A stretch of DNA of 15,188 nt from NCBI GenBank assembly GCA_018715445.1, contig DVLP01000052.1:1-15188 (forward strand), read 5' to 3'. This document shows positions 5,708 through 15,172 of this stretch, piece after piece. The position numbers were made by a program, and so were the translations under genes. The stretch comes from Candidatus Avipropionibacterium avicola. Its GTDB lineage: Bacteria; Actinomycetota; Actinomycetes; Propionibacteriales; Propionibacteriaceae. The notes beneath the pieces are model-generated. The model was given only the letters and a program-made list of their open reading frames with translations. It was not told the DNA's origin and did not search any database. The number at the start of each line of letters is the position of its first letter. Within the stretch, counting starts at the first letter, position 1.

Positions 5708-7294
5708 TCAGCGTACGAACTCTCCGGCCTTCGCCGCCAGTTCGAGCAGCGGCCCGGGCACCACACCGGCCACGAAGGTGACCGCGACACCGACCGCAAC
5801 GGCCAGCAGCGTCGGGATGCTCGGCTCCACGACCTCGGAGCTCTCGGCCGGCTCGGCGAAGAACATCGAGACGATGACCTTGAGGTAGAAGAACGCGGTG
5901 ACCAGTGAGACCAGGACGGCCACCACCACCAGCCAGGCGTAGCCGCCACCCCAGGCAGCGGCGAAGACGGCCCACTTGCCGATGAAGCCGCTGGTCAGCG
6001 GGATGCCGGCAAAGCTCAGCAGCAGGAAGCCGAAGGCAGCAGCCACCCGCGGCGACTTCTTGGCCAGGCCGGCCCAGTCGGACAGGTTGGTCGCCTCGAT
6101 GCCACGGTCACGCACCATCGTCAGCAGGGCGAAGGCCGCGATCGTGGAGGCGCCGTACACCGCGAGGTAGAACAGCACCGACTGGATCGAGGTCACCGCA
6201 CCGTCCGGGGCACCCGAGCCGGTCTGGTACGCCCCGACCACCGCGGTCAGGATGAATCCGGCGTGGGCGATCGAGGAGTAGGCCAGCATCCGCTTGACGT
6301 CGGTCTGGGTGATCGCCATCAGCGCACCCACGACCATGGTCATCACCGCGACCACCGCCATCGCCGGCTGCCAGTCCCAACGGGCCGAGCCGAGCGCCAC
6401 GAAGAAGACGCGCAGCAGCGCACCCACCGCGGCGATCTTGGTGCAGGCCGCCATGAAGCCGGTCACCGGGGTCGGCGCACCGACGTAGACGTCCGGGGTC
6501 CAGGAGTGGAACGGCACGGCACCGACCTTGAACAGCAAGCCCATCCCGAGCAGTCCGAGACCGGCGATCAGCAGCCCGGTCGGCTGGGTCGGGTTGACCA
6601 CCGCATCGGCGATCCCGGCGTAGTCGAAGCTCCCGGAGAAGCCGTACAGCAGGGTGATCCCGTACAGGAAGAAGCCTGAGGACATCGCACCCAGCAGGAA
6701 GTACTTCAGCGACGACTCCTGGCTGAGCAGGCGGCGACGTCGCGCCAGACCACTCAGCACGTACAGCGGCAAGGAGAGCACCTCGAGCGCCACGAACAAC
6801 GTGATCAGGTCATTGGCCGCCGGGAAGACCAGCATGCCGCTCAGTGCGAACAACGCCAGCGGGAACACCTCGGTGTGGGCGTGCCCGGCCTCCTGGGCCT
6901 CCTGCTCCTGGTTGCTGCCGGGCACCGAAGCGGCCGACGGAGCGAAGTGCGAGTCGTCGACATCCCTGTCCAAGAAGACCAACAGCGCCATGGCCGTCAG
7001 CAGGATCAGCGTCCCCCACAGGAACTGGGTGGGCCCGTCGATCGCGATCGATCCGACGGCCTCGACCACCCGCGCACCGGAGGAGGCATTGATCCCGACC
7101 ATGACCATCGCGGCCACCAGGGCGGCGAAGGCCAGGATCGCCTGGGTGAGGCGGCGTCCACCGCGCGGCACCAGGGCCTCCAGCAGCACACCGACGCAGG
7201 CGGCGCCGAAGACGATCAGCACCGGGGCCAGCAGCCCGTAGTCCAGCGACGGAGCGGAAATCTCCATGAGCACAGCAATCTCCTGGGTCATCAC
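5708..7294 (-). CDS. nuoN: NADH-quinone oxidoreductase subunit N
   Basis: An antiporter-like membrane-arm subunit of complex I, 528 residues with about 14 hydrophobic helices. Proton-path residues are present: E171 in FVALEVLSLPLYVLSG, K197 in SSLKYFLLGA, K256 in LLFKVGAVPFHSW and K286 in AACTKIAAVGALLRV. A hydrophilic loop (about 110-142, with Gln, Glu and two His) sits between early helices, as in other actinobacterial NuoN proteins. Two starts compete: the GTG at 7294 overlaps the nuoM stop by 4 nt, and the ATG at 7291 overlaps it by 1 nt. AGGAG at 7304-7300 is 5 nt from the GTG and 8 nt from the ATG, so either could be used. It is followed 5 nt later by the polyprenyl synthase. Confidence 0.95.
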   Translation of the reverse strand: MMTQEIAVLMEISAPSLDYGLLAPVLIVFGAACVGVLLEALVPRGGRRLTQAILAFAALVAAMVMVGINASSGARVVEAVGSIAIDGPTQFLWGTLILLTAMALLVFLDRDVDDSHFAPSAASVPGSNQEQEAQEAGHAHTEVFPLALFALSGMLVFPAANDLITLFVALEVLSLPLYVLSGLARRRRLLSQESSLKYFLLGAMSSGFFLYGITLLYGFSGSFDYAGIADAVVNPTQPTGLLIAGLGLLGMGLLFKVGAVPFHSWTPDVYVGAPTPVTGFMAACTKIAAVGALLRVFFVALGSARWDWQPAMAVVAVMTMVVGALMAITQTDVKRMLAYSSIAHAGFILTAVVGAYQTGSGAPDGAVTSIQSVLFYLAVYGASTIAAFALLTMVRDRGIEATNLSDWAGLAKKSPRVAAAFGFLLLSFAGIPLTSGFIGKWAVFAAAWGGGYAWLVVVAVLVSLVTAFFYLKVIVSMFFAEPAESSEVVEPSIPTLLAVAVGVAVTFVAGVVPGPLLELAAKAGEFVR

Positions 7295-8808
7295 GGTTGC
7301 TCCTGCCCATTCGGCGCGACCGGGTCAACGACCCCGACCTGCTCCATGGTGGTGGCGACCGCCGGATTGATCACGTCCAGCGCGGGCTTGGGGAAGAACC
7401 CCAGCACCAGGATCAGCACGACGAGCGGCACCAGGGCGCCCTTCTCCCGTCCGCTGAGGTCCTCGAAGTCGGCGACCTCCGGCTTCACCGGTCCGGTCAT
7501 GGTGCGTTGGTACATGATCAGGATGTACAGCGCGGCAAGCACGACCCCGATCACCGAGATCGCCCCGACCACCGGATAACGGCTGAAGGTGCCGCTGATC
7601 ACCCAGAACTCGCTGACGAACGGTGCCAGGCCGGGCAGGGCCAGTGAGCTCAGGCCCGCGAGCAGGGTGAGACCGGCCAGCACCGGGGCCACCTTCTGGA
7701 CACCGCCGTACGCACTCATCTCGCGCGAGCCGCGCCGGGCCACCAGGTAGCCGATCACCAGGAACAGCGCCGTGGTCGACAGGCCGTGGTTGAACATGTA
7801 CAGCACCGAGCCGGCCATCGACTGGCTGGTGAAGGCGAAGATGCCCATCACGATGAAGCCGAAGTGGCTGATCGAGGTGAAGGCGATCAGACGGTACAGA
7901 TCCTTCGAACCGATCGCGGCGATGCCGCCGTAGACGATCGAGATCAGGGCCAGCACCAGCACGACCGGGGTTGCCCAGGCGCTCGCCTCGGGGAACAGGC
8001 CCAAGCAGAACCGCAACATCCCGAAGGTGCCGATCTTGTCCAGCACACCGACCATCAGGGCCGCACCACCGGGGGTGGACTCGGCCGCCGCGTCGGGCAG
8101 CCAGGTGTGGACCGGGACCATCGGGGCCTTGATCGCGAAGGCGACCATGAAACCGATGAACAACCAGCGCCCGACCTCACCGTCGATGTTGAGGGCGGCC
8201 AGGTCACTCAGCAGGTACGACGGCGTCCCGGCCTGGGAGGAGACCCCGTACAGGCCCACCACCGACACCAGCAGGACCAGCCCGCCGGCCAACGAGAACA
8301 GCAGGAACTTGATCGCCGCTGCGGACCGCTTCACCCCACCGAAGCCGCCGATCAGGAAGTACATCGGGATCAGCGTGGCCTCGAAGAAGAGGTAGAACAG
8401 CAGCACGTCGGTGGCCATGAAGACGAAGAACGAGAAGCTCTGCATCACCAGCACGAGGGCGAAGAAGGACTTCGAGGTCCAGCGCCCCTCACCGAGGTAG
8501 TCGGCGTCGTCCCAGGAGGCGATCAGCACGACCGGGACCAGGATCGCGGTCAGCACGACCATGGTCAGGCCGATGCCGTCGACACCCAGGGCGTAGTGCA
8601 ACCCGATCTGCTCGACCCAGCTCACCTGCTCGACGAACTGCATCCCGCCGTCGGGCTGGTACTGCACGGCCAGCACCACGGCCAACCCGAGCGCCACCAG
8701 GGAGGCGATCAGGCCCACGACCCGTGCGCCGTTGTCGCGCGCGACCATCACCAGCAGCGCACCGACCAGCGGCACCAGGGCCAGGACCGTCAGAAGGGGG
8801 AATCCCAT
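7291..8808 (-). CDS. nuoM: NADH-quinone oxidoreductase subunit M
   Basis: A proton-pumping antiporter-like subunit of the complex I membrane arm, 505 residues, similar in length to the Escherichia coli protein. Key charged residues in the membrane are kept: E143 in FYLFFEATLIPMY, K227 in AFAIKAPMVPVHTWLPDAAA, K258 in VLDKIGTFGMLRF and E400 in LAPFVSEFWV. These correspond to E144, K234, K265 and E407 of E. coli NuoM. The ATG at 8808 has a good AGGAG (8820-8816) 7 nt upstream, and a 19-nt gap separates it from nuoL, the widest junction in this operon. Confidence 0.96.
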   Translation of the reverse strand: MGFPLLTVLALVPLVGALLVMVARDNGARVVGLIASLVALGLAVVLAVQYQPDGGMQFVEQVSWVEQIGLHYALGVDGIGLTMVVLTAILVPVVLIASWDDADYLGEGRWTSKSFFALVLVMQSFSFFVFMATDVLLFYLFFEATLIPMYFLIGGFGGVKRSAAAIKFLLFSLAGGLVLLVSVVGLYGVSSQAGTPSYLLSDLAALNIDGEVGRWLFIGFMVAFAIKAPMVPVHTWLPDAAAESTPGGAALMVGVLDKIGTFGMLRFCLGLFPEASAWATPVVLVLALISIVYGGIAAIGSKDLYRLIAFTSISHFGFIVMGIFAFTSQSMAGSVLYMFNHGLSTTALFLVIGYLVARRGSREMSAYGGVQKVAPVLAGLTLLAGLSSLALPGLAPFVSEFWVISGTFSRYPVVGAISVIGVVLAALYILIMYQRTMTGPVKPEVADFEDLSGREKGALVPLVVLILVLGFFPKPALDVINPAVATTMEQVGVVDPVAPNGQEQP

Positions 8809-8815
8809 GAGTCTT

Positions 8816-8820
8816 CTCCT
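8816..8820 (-). promoter_or_regulatory. ribosome-binding site of nuoM
   Basis: AGGAG 7 nt before the nuoM ATG. It is the clearest Shine-Dalgarno sequence in the operon and fits the one junction with enough non-coding space for an independent site. Confidence 0.7.
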
Positions 8821-8827
8821 CCCCTGC

Positions 8828-10768
8828 TCAGCTGAGCTGGGTCAGGACGAGTACCCCACCGAGGATGGCGGCACCGACCACCATCACCAGGGCGTACGAG
8901 CGGACATATCCGGTCTGCAGACGACGCAGGACCACCGACAGGCCTCCGAGGAGACCGGCGACACCGTGGACGGCACCGTCGATGCCACCCCGGTCGACGG
9001 CCAGCACACCGCGGGTCAACGTCGCGGCGGGCCGGACGACGGCCGCATCGTTGAAGGCATCACCGAACAGGTCGTTGCGACCGGCGATGGTGAGCGGGTT
9101 GCGGGTGGCCGGGGCGACCTGCGGGATCGCCTTGCGCGGACCGAAGACGACGAAGGCGATCGCGACACCGACCGCGACCACGGCCAGCGTGATCCACCCG
9201 ACAGGGGAGGCGAACCCGGCCAGCAGGCTGGGCTCGTGGGCCTCGCCGTGAGCACCGCCGACGGCCGGCTCCAGCCAGCCACCGATCCAGTTGTTCAGCA
9301 GCAGACCACCGGCCAGCGACGCCACACCCAGCACGATCAGCGGGATGGTCATCACCAGCGGCGACTCGTGCGGGTGCACGTCGTCCTGCCAACGCTTCTT
9401 GCCACCGAAGGTCATCAGCATCAACCGGGTCATGTAGAAGGCGGTGACACCGGCACCGACCAGCGCCAGCACCCCGACGACCTGGTTGTGCTCGAAGGCG
9501 GCTTCGATGATGTGGTCCTTGGAGAAGAAACCGGCGGTGAACGGGAAGCCGATGATCGCCAGGAAGCCGGCGGCGAAGGTGGCGAAGGTGATCGGCATGT
9601 ACTTGGCCAGGCCACCGTAGTGGCGCATGTTCACGTCGTCGTCCATCGCGTGCATGACCGAACCGGCACCAAGGAACATGTTGGCCTTGAAGAAGCCGTG
9701 GGTCACCAGGTGGAAGATCGCGAAGGCATAACCGGCCGGGCCGATCCCGGCGGCCAGCATCATGTAGCCGATCTGGCTCATGGTCGAACCGGCCAGCACC
9801 TTCTTGATGTCGTCCTTGGAGCAACCGATCCAGGCACCGGCCAACAGCGTCAGGGTGCCGATCACGACCACCGCGGTCGAGGCCCACTCGGTGTGGGCGT
9901 AGATCTCGTGCGAGCGGGTGACCAGGTAGACACCGGCGGTGACCATGGTGGCCGCGTGGATCAGCGCCGACACCGGGGTCGGGCCCTCCATCGCGTCCAG
10001 CAGCCAGGCCTGCAGGGGCAACTGGGCCGACTTGCCGCAGGCACCCCACAAGAGCAGCAGGCCGATGGCGGTGATGGTGGCCGGGTTGGCCGCCGCGGCA
10101 TTGGCGTTGACGTCGGTGAAGGCCACCGAGCCGAAGGTCGCCAGCATCAGCGAGATCGCAATCACCATGCCCATGTCACCGACACGGTTGATCACGAAGG
10201 CCTTCTTGGCCGCAGCTGCCGCACTCGGGCGGTCCTGCCAGAAGCCGATCAGCAGGTACGAGGCCAGACCGACTCCCTCCCAGCCGAAGAAGAGCACCAG
10301 GTAGTTGTCGGCCAGCACCAGCAGCAGCATGGCGGCGATGAACAGGTTCAGGAAGGCGAAGAACCGGCGACGGCGCGGGTCATGGGCCATGTAGCCGATC
10401 GAGTAGATGTGGATCAGCGAGCCAACGATCGTGATCAGCAGGCAGAACAGGATCGACAGTTGGTCGACCTGCAGGCCCAACGCGATGGTCCAGGCCCCAC
10501 CCGAGATCCAGTCGTAGAGGTGCACGACCTGTGAACGGGCGTCGTCGGACAGTCCCAGCAGGGTCACGAAGATCGCGATGCTCAGTCCGGCCGAGGCGAG
10601 GGAGGCGAGGGTGCCGAGGAAGTGGCCCCAGGCGTCACCGGCACGTCCGACGAGCAGCAGCACTCCCGCCGAGACCAGGGGGATGGCGATCAACAGCCAG
10701 GCCCAACTGGTGACACCGGTGGCGGCGACCGGGGTCACCGTCTCCAGTGGTGTGAGTAGTGGATTCAC
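8828..10768 (-). CDS. nuoL: NADH-quinone oxidoreductase subunit L
   Basis: The distal antiporter-like subunit of complex I, 646 residues. Conserved channel residues are E164 in FFGWEGVGLASYLLIGFW, K246 in GACGKSAQLPLQAWLLDAM and K417 in AGFFSKDHIIEAAF, matching E144, K229 and K399 of E. coli NuoL. The block TPVSALIHAATMVTAGVYL (264-282) is diagnostic. The C-terminal part (about 470-646) contains the stretch that in known structures forms the long lateral helix and a final anchor helix. The GTG at 10768 has GGGAG at 10778-10774, 5 nt upstream and next to the nuoK stop, 10 nt away. Confidence 0.96.
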   Translation of the reverse strand: MNPLLTPLETVTPVAATGVTSWAWLLIAIPLVSAGVLLLVGRAGDAWGHFLGTLASLASAGLSIAIFVTLLGLSDDARSQVVHLYDWISGGAWTIALGLQVDQLSILFCLLITIVGSLIHIYSIGYMAHDPRRRRFFAFLNLFIAAMLLLVLADNYLVLFFGWEGVGLASYLLIGFWQDRPSAAAAAKKAFVINRVGDMGMVIAISLMLATFGSVAFTDVNANAAAANPATITAIGLLLLWGACGKSAQLPLQAWLLDAMEGPTPVSALIHAATMVTAGVYLVTRSHEIYAHTEWASTAVVVIGTLTLLAGAWIGCSKDDIKKVLAGSTMSQIGYMMLAAGIGPAGYAFAIFHLVTHGFFKANMFLGAGSVMHAMDDDVNMRHYGGLAKYMPITFATFAAGFLAIIGFPFTAGFFSKDHIIEAAFEHNQVVGVLALVGAGVTAFYMTRLMLMTFGGKKRWQDDVHPHESPLVMTIPLIVLGVASLAGGLLLNNWIGGWLEPAVGGAHGEAHEPSLLAGFASPVGWITLAVVAVGVAIAFVVFGPRKAIPQVAPATRNPLTIAGRNDLFGDAFNDAAVVRPAATLTRGVLAVDRGGIDGAVHGVAGLLGGLSVVLRRLQTGYVRSYALVMVVGAAILGGVLVLTQLS

Positions 10769-10778
10769 GCTGGCTCCC

Positions 10779-11072
10779 TCAGAACTTCAGCAGGTTGGCG
10801 TCGTCGACCGAGGCCGACCGGCGGGTACGGAAGATCATCACGATGATCGCCAGGCCGATCACGACCTCGGCAGCAGCGACCACCATCACGAAGAAGGCGA
10901 ACAGCTGGCCCTCGAGGTTGCCGTGCATCCGGCTGAAGGCGATCAGCGAGAGGTTGCAGGCATTCAGCATCAGCTCGACGCACATGAACGCGATGATCGC
11001 GTTGCGACGCAGGCTGAACCCGACCGCACCGATCGTGAACAGCAGCGCCGACAGCACCAGGTAGTGGGTCAC
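10779..11072 (-). CDS. nuoK: NADH-quinone oxidoreductase subunit K
   Basis: A small three-helix membrane-arm subunit of 97 residues, close to the usual 99-105. The two buried glutamates needed for proton transfer are present as E33 in [13 protein letters not shown] and E69 in [13 protein letters not shown]. The GTG start at 11072 overlaps the nuoJ stop in a GTGA arrangement (4 nt), which indicates translational coupling. Confidence 0.96.
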   Translation of the reverse strand: MTHYLVLSALLFTIGAVGFSLRRNAIIAFMCVELMLNACNLSLIAFSRMHGNLEGQLFAFFVMVVAAAEVVIGLAIIVMIFRTRRSASVDDANLLKF

Positions 11073-11869
11073 TTCGACTCCTCCTCGCCGTCGTCGGAGG
11101 TGATCGCCTTCAGCGTCTGCTGGGTCGGCACCTCGAGGTTCTCGGCATCGATGACCTGGCCACGGATCCGCAGGGTGGCCGAGACCGAGTTCTCGGCGGG
11201 GGTGCCGTCCGGCAACCGGGCCGGGACGTCGACCGAGTTGTGCCGGGCGTAGACACCCGGGGTGGGCAACGGACCGGGGTGGACCCCGTCCTTGGCGTAG
11301 CGCTGCATCCGCGCCAGCACCATGTCCTTCTGGGTCTTCTTCACGCTGGTCCGCTCACGGTGGGCGAGCACCATCGCGCCGACTGCGGCGGTGATGAGCA
11401 GCCCGGCGGTCAGCTCGAAGGCGAAGACGTAACGGTGGAAGATCAGCGCCGCCAGGCCCTGCACGTTGCCACCGAACTCGCTGTTGGCCTCGGCCAGTCC
11501 CACCGGCGTCGTCGTGACATGGCCCACCGCGACGATCAGCAGGACGGCGAAGGCCACCGCAGCCACCGCCGCCAGTCCGCGCTGACCCTTGATGACCTCG
11601 ACGGTGGAGTCCTTGATGTCGACACCGATCAGCATGACGACGAACAGGAAGAGCATCAGGATCGCGCCGGTGTAGACGATGATCTGCACCGCGAACAGGA
11701 AGGGCGCCTCCAAGGAGGCGTACTGCACGGCGAGGCAGATCATCACCACGGCCAGGCTCAGCGCGGCGTGGACGGCCTTGCGGGCCAGCACGACGGTGAG
11801 CGCGGCCAGCACCATGATCGGTGCCAGCATCCAGAAGGCGACATCGGCGCCCGTGGCCATCGGGATCAC
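11069..11869 (-). CDS. nuoJ: NADH-quinone oxidoreductase subunit J
   Basis: A membrane-arm subunit with five hydrophobic helices in the first about 170 of 266 residues. The helix with [19 protein letters not shown] (76-94) is the conserved NuoJ helix that in known structures carries a pi-bulge. The last about 95 residues are hydrophilic ([13 protein letters not shown] to a Glu-rich end) and exceed the E. coli protein, as often seen in actinobacteria. The GTG at 11869 overlaps the nuoI stop as GTGA. An internal ATG three codons later (residue 4) is an alternative, but the coupling and a GGGGGA stretch upstream favour the GTG. Confidence 0.95.
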   Translation of the reverse strand: MIPMATGADVAFWMLAPIMVLAALTVVLARKAVHAALSLAVVMICLAVQYASLEAPFLFAVQIIVYTGAILMLFLFVVMLIGVDIKDSTVEVIKGQRGLAAVAAVAFAVLLIVAVGHVTTTPVGLAEANSEFGGNVQGLAALIFHRYVFAFELTAGLLITAAVGAMVLAHRERTSVKKTQKDMVLARMQRYAKDGVHPGPLPTPGVYARHNSVDVPARLPDGTPAENSVSATLRIRGQVIDAENLEVPTQQTLKAITSDDGEEESK

Positions 11870-12588
11870 TGGGAGTCCCCCTTCGCATCGGAGTCGCCAC
11901 CGCGCAGCTCACGGTCGCCCCCGCGCACGGTACGGCTGCCCGGCTTGGTGTCGGTCGGGTTCGGGTTGTTCGGGTCGACGTACTTCTCGGCCCGCTGCTT
12001 CGGCATGCCGAGCACACCGAGCTTGTAGCCCTGGTTGGGCACCGGGTTGGTGGCCGTACCGATCTGACCCGGCTTGGGCGGCGGGCTCATCTCCGGCAGG
12101 CCGAGGAAGTAGGCCTGCTCGTCGTCACCGAGGCGACGCGGGTGCGGAGGCTGCTCCATGCCCGGCAGCATCGGTGCCAGCAGTCGGTCCTTGTCGTAGA
12201 TCAGGTCGGCGCGGTTGGTGTCGGCCAGCTCGAACTCGTTGGTCATCGTGAGGGCCCGGGTCGGGCACGCCTCGATGCACAGCCCGCACAGGATGCAGCG
12301 CAGGTAGTTGATCTGGTAGACCCGCCCGTACCGCTCACCGGGTGAGTAGCGCTCGTCCTCGGTGTTGGACGCACCCTCGACGTAGATCGCGTCGGCCGGG
12401 CAGGCCCAGGCGCAGAGCTCGCAGCCGACACACTTCTCCAGGCCGTCGGGCCAGCGGTTCAGCTGGTGACGTCCGTGGAAGCGCGGAGCGACCACCCGTG
12501 GCTTGGCCGGGTAGGACTCGGTGAACGGCTTGCGGAACATCGTCTTGAACGTGACACCGAAGCCAGCCCACTGTTCGGCGAACCCCAT
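11866..12588 (-). CDS. nuoI: NADH-quinone oxidoreductase subunit I, two 4Fe-4S clusters
   Basis: A ferredoxin-like subunit that carries clusters N6a and N6b on the path to cluster N2 and the quinone. Both Cys motifs are complete: C53, C56, C59 and C63 in [12 protein letters not shown], and C98, C101, C104 and C108 in [12 protein letters not shown], where the fourth Cys of each motif usually serves the other cluster. The protein has 240 residues against about 180 in E. coli. The extra length is a Pro/Gly/Asn-rich hydrophilic tail after about residue 165, without further Cys. The ATG at 12588 overlaps the nuoH stop by one base (TGATG). Confidence 0.96.
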   Translation of the reverse strand: MGFAEQWAGFGVTFKTMFRKPFTESYPAKPRVVAPRFHGRHQLNRWPDGLEKCVGCELCAWACPADAIYVEGASNTEDERYSPGERYGRVYQINYLRCILCGLCIEACPTRALTMTNEFELADTNRADLIYDKDRLLAPMLPGMEQPPHPRRLGDDEQAYFLGLPEMSPPPKPGQIGTATNPVPNQGYKLGVLGMPKQRAEKYVDPNNPNPTDTKPGSRTVRGGDRELRGGDSDAKGDSQ

Positions 12589-14006
12589 CAGGAATCACTC
12601 TCCTTGGTTGTCGCACTGTCGCTGTCGTCGTCGAGGTCCTCGTCGACGTCGTCCTCGGGTCCCTCGTCGTCGGTGAGGGTGTCGACCCCGGACCGGGTCT
12701 GGGTCGCGGCGGAGGCCCGGACCACCCGAGCGGACTCGGGCAACTCCTGACCCTCCAGGGGCGGCACGGGATAGCCACCGGCGAAGGCACTGAACCGTCG
12801 CGACGGTCGGCGCAACTTCTCGCGGGCCTCGGCGGCCTCGTCGGCCCGCAGGCCCTGCACGAAGACCACCGCAACCACCAGGCCGAGCACCAGCCCGACC
12901 AGGATGATCGGCAGCGGGCTGAGCCCCTCACGGACCAACAGGCGCAACCCGGCGACCAGCACCAGCCAGGCCAGCGAGATCGGGATCAGGACCTTCCAGC
13001 CCAGCCCCATCAGCTGGTCGTAACGCACCCGTGGCAGGGTGCCGCGCAGCCAGACGAAGATCGACAGCAGGAAGGCGGTCTTGAGGAAGAACCACAGCAG
13101 GCCCCACCAGCCCTGGTCGAGACCGGGGATCAGGTTGAACGGCAGCGGGGCCTTGTAACCACCGAGGAACATCGTGGTCGCCAGCGAGGAGACCGTGATC
13201 ATGTTCATGTACTCGGCCATGAAGAACATCGCGTACTTCATCGAGGAGTACTCGGTGGCGAACCCGGCCACCAGCTCACCCTCGGCCTCGGGCATGTCAA
13301 AGGGGGCTCGGTTGGTCTCGCCGACCATCGAGACCAGGTAGATCACGAAGGACGGGAACAGCGACAGGCAGTACCAGATCGGCACCTCGGGCCCGAAGAA
13401 GAGCTTCACCGGGGTGCCCTGGGCCTCGACGATCTGCGAGGTCGACATGGCACCCGACTGCAGGAAGACCGCCACCAGGGCCAGGCCCATGGCGATCTCG
13501 TACGAGATGATCTGCGCGGTGGAGCGCAGGCCACCCAGCAGCGGATAGGTCGAGCCGGACGACCAGCCGGCGAGCACGATGCCGTACGCACCGATCGCGG
13601 CGATCGCCAGGATGAACAGCACCGAGACCGGGGTGTCGGCGACCTGCAGGTTGGTCTCGCCACCCCACGGCAACGGCACCCGCCCGGCGAACGGGATCAC
13701 CGAGAACGCGGTGATCGCCGGCACCGCGATGATGAACGGCGCCAGGTTGTAGATCAGCTTGTCGGCGCCCTTGGGGGTGAGGTCCTCCTTGAACATCAGC
13801 TTCATGCCGTCGGCCAGCGACTGCAGGGCACCGAACGGACCGTTGTAGATCGGGCCGTGACGGTGCTGCATGCGGCCCACGAGCTGACGCTCGAAGACGA
13901 TCACCCACAGGGTGAGCACCAGCAACAGGACGAAGGCGAACAACGCCTTGAGCAGGACCAACCACCACGGGTCACTGCCCAGCAGCGAGACGTCTGCGGG
14001 GATCAC
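12588..14006 (-). CDS. nuoH: NADH-quinone oxidoreductase subunit H
   Basis: The membrane subunit that forms the quinone chamber and links the peripheral and membrane arms. Recognisable elements are [20 protein letters not shown] near the N-terminus and the acidic loop [17 protein letters not shown] with the following [15 protein letters not shown]. The protein has 472 residues, much longer than the about 325 of E. coli. The added C-terminal tail (about 390-472) begins with a charged [14 protein letters not shown] stretch and ends in a very acidic Asp/Glu/Ser segment. The GTG at 14006 overlaps the nuoG stop as GTGA. Confidence 0.95.
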   Translation of the reverse strand: MIPADVSLLGSDPWWLVLLKALFAFVLLLVLTLWVIVFERQLVGRMQHRHGPIYNGPFGALQSLADGMKLMFKEDLTPKGADKLIYNLAPFIIAVPAITAFSVIPFAGRVPLPWGGETNLQVADTPVSVLFILAIAAIGAYGIVLAGWSSGSTYPLLGGLRSTAQIISYEIAMGLALVAVFLQSGAMSTSQIVEAQGTPVKLFFGPEVPIWYCLSLFPSFVIYLVSMVGETNRAPFDMPEAEGELVAGFATEYSSMKYAMFFMAEYMNMITVSSLATTMFLGGYKAPLPFNLIPGLDQGWWGLLWFFLKTAFLLSIFVWLRGTLPRVRYDQLMGLGWKVLIPISLAWLVLVAGLRLLVREGLSPLPIILVGLVLGLVVAVVFVQGLRADEAAEAREKLRRPSRRFSAFAGGYPVPPLEGQELPESARVVRASAATQTRSGVDTLTDDEGPEDDVDEDLDDDSDSATTKESDS

Positions 14007-15172
14007 TTGTCGTCACCTTCCTCGTCGGCGGTGTCGGCCGGGGCGACGGTGACCGTGCCCCCAGCGGTGACCCGCAGGTGCTCGGTGACCGACAGGCCCG
14101 GAGCATTCGTCGGGACCCACACCACGCCGTTGACCATCTCCGGGACCACCTCACAGGGCAGTTCCAGCTGGCCGTGGGCACTGGAGACCACGACCCGGTC
14201 GGACAGGCCGAGGTCACGGGCGGTCCGGACCCCGACCCGGGCGACGGGTCGACGGGCCGTGCCGAGCAGTGCCTGCTCACCGTCGTTGCTGCGGGAGGCA
14301 TCGATCATGGTGCGCCAGGTGGCCAGCGTGAGCTGGCCGTCGCCGGTCACTGCGTCACCGTTCGCCGCAGCGGTGTTGCCGGACGGCTTGGCCGCCCGTG
14401 CACCGTCCCAGACCCCGAGCTCGGTGAGCTCAGCAGCCGCGGCCGCCGGCGTACGGACCCCGAGGTCCCCGCCGAAGGCATCGGCCAGCGCAGCCAGCAC
14501 CCGCAGGTCGTTCATCGTGGTCTTGTCGGGCAGCACGGCCTCGAACGGGCGCAGGCGCCCCTCCCAGTTGACGAAGCTGCCCGCCTGCTGCTCGGTGAGC
14601 GCGACCGGGAAGACCACATCGGCACGTTCGGTGACCTCGGAGGTCCTGACCTCCAGGGAGACCACGAAGCCGGCGTTCTCCAGTCCGTCGCGCACCGCCT
14701 GTGGATCGGCGAAGTCACCCGGCTCGACCCCGGCCACGACCAGGGCGAAGTCGCCGGCAGCAGCCGCCGCCAGCATCTCGGTGGCGTCCAGGCCCTCGTC
14801 GCCGGGCAGCGAGTTGGCTCCCCAAGTCGCCTGGGTGTCCACCCGTGCCGGTGCCTCGCTGACCGTGCGGCCACCGGGCAGCAGGCCCGGCAGGCAGCCG
14901 GCCTCGACCGCACCCCGGTCGCCGGCCCGGCGCGGGATCCACGCCAGTCGGGCACCGGTGCGCTCGGCCAGCTCGACCGCGGCGGTCAGGCTGCCGGCCG
15001 AGGTCGCAGCGCGCTCCCCGACCAGGATCACCGATCCGGCGTCCAGCTCGACCTCCGGCGGGAGGTCGGCCAGCACCTCGGCCTCGGCTCCCGGCGGGGT
15101 CGGGACCAGCCCGGCGCCCATCTTGACCGAGCCACGCGACAGGTAGGGCGCCACGGTCCAGATCTTCAGACC
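14003..15172 (-). CDS. nuoG: NADH-quinone oxidoreductase subunit G, 3' part, interrupted at the window edge
   Basis: The C-terminal half of NuoG, from the molybdopterin-oxidoreductase-like domain. The most diagnostic segment is ERADVVFPVALTEQQAGSFV followed by NWEGRLRPFEAV, and a short beta-barrel-like end (RDLGLSDRVVVSSAHGQLEL) follows. The N-terminal 2Fe-2S and 4Fe-4S binding region would lie beyond the right edge, so no cluster ligands can be checked here. The first GTG in frame (15154) is not a credible real start, because homologous-looking sequence GLKIWT continues upstream of it. The frame then meets TAG at 15173-15175, and the codons beyond read ANRK, which also look like NuoG. This is either a nonsense mutation, a sequencing or assembly error at a contig end, or a true break of the gene. 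Confidence 0.85.
   Translation of the reverse strand, partial: GLKIWTVAPYLSRGSVKMGAGLVPTPPGAEAEVLADLPPEVELDAGSVILVGERAATSAGSLTAAVELAERTGARLAWIPRRAGDRGAVEAGCLPGLLPGGRTVSEAPARVDTQATWGANSLPGDEGLDATEMLAAAAAGDFALVVAGVEPGDFADPQAVRDGLENAGFVVSLEVRTSEVTERADVVFPVALTEQQAGSFVNWEGRLRPFEAVLPDKTTMNDLRVLAALADAFGGDLGVRTPAAAAAELTELGVWDGARAAKPSGNTAAANGDAVTGDGQLTLATWRTMIDASRSNDGEQALLGTARRPVARVGVRTARDLGLSDRVVVSSAHGQLELPCEVVPEMVNGVVWVPTNAPGLSVTEHLRVTAGGTVTVAPADTADEEGDDK

Noticed and set aside
5703..5975. Upstream extension of the polyprenyl synthase frame to a 426-residue product
   Set aside because: The extra residues are the nuoN sequence read in another frame, Arg/Gly-rich and unlike the family. The GTG at 5702 gives the normal family length.
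8732..10534. A 600-codon open frame on the plus strand, opposite nuoL and nuoM, rich in His, Gln, Asp and Gly
   Set aside because: It is the mirror frame of two strongly supported membrane-protein genes. High-GC codon bias keeps such antisense frames open, and the composition has no domain-like pattern.
15152..15154. GTG at 15154 as the real start of a short NuoG-like protein
   Set aside because: It has no ribosome-binding site, lies inside the conserved domain, and NuoG-like sequence continues upstream of it.
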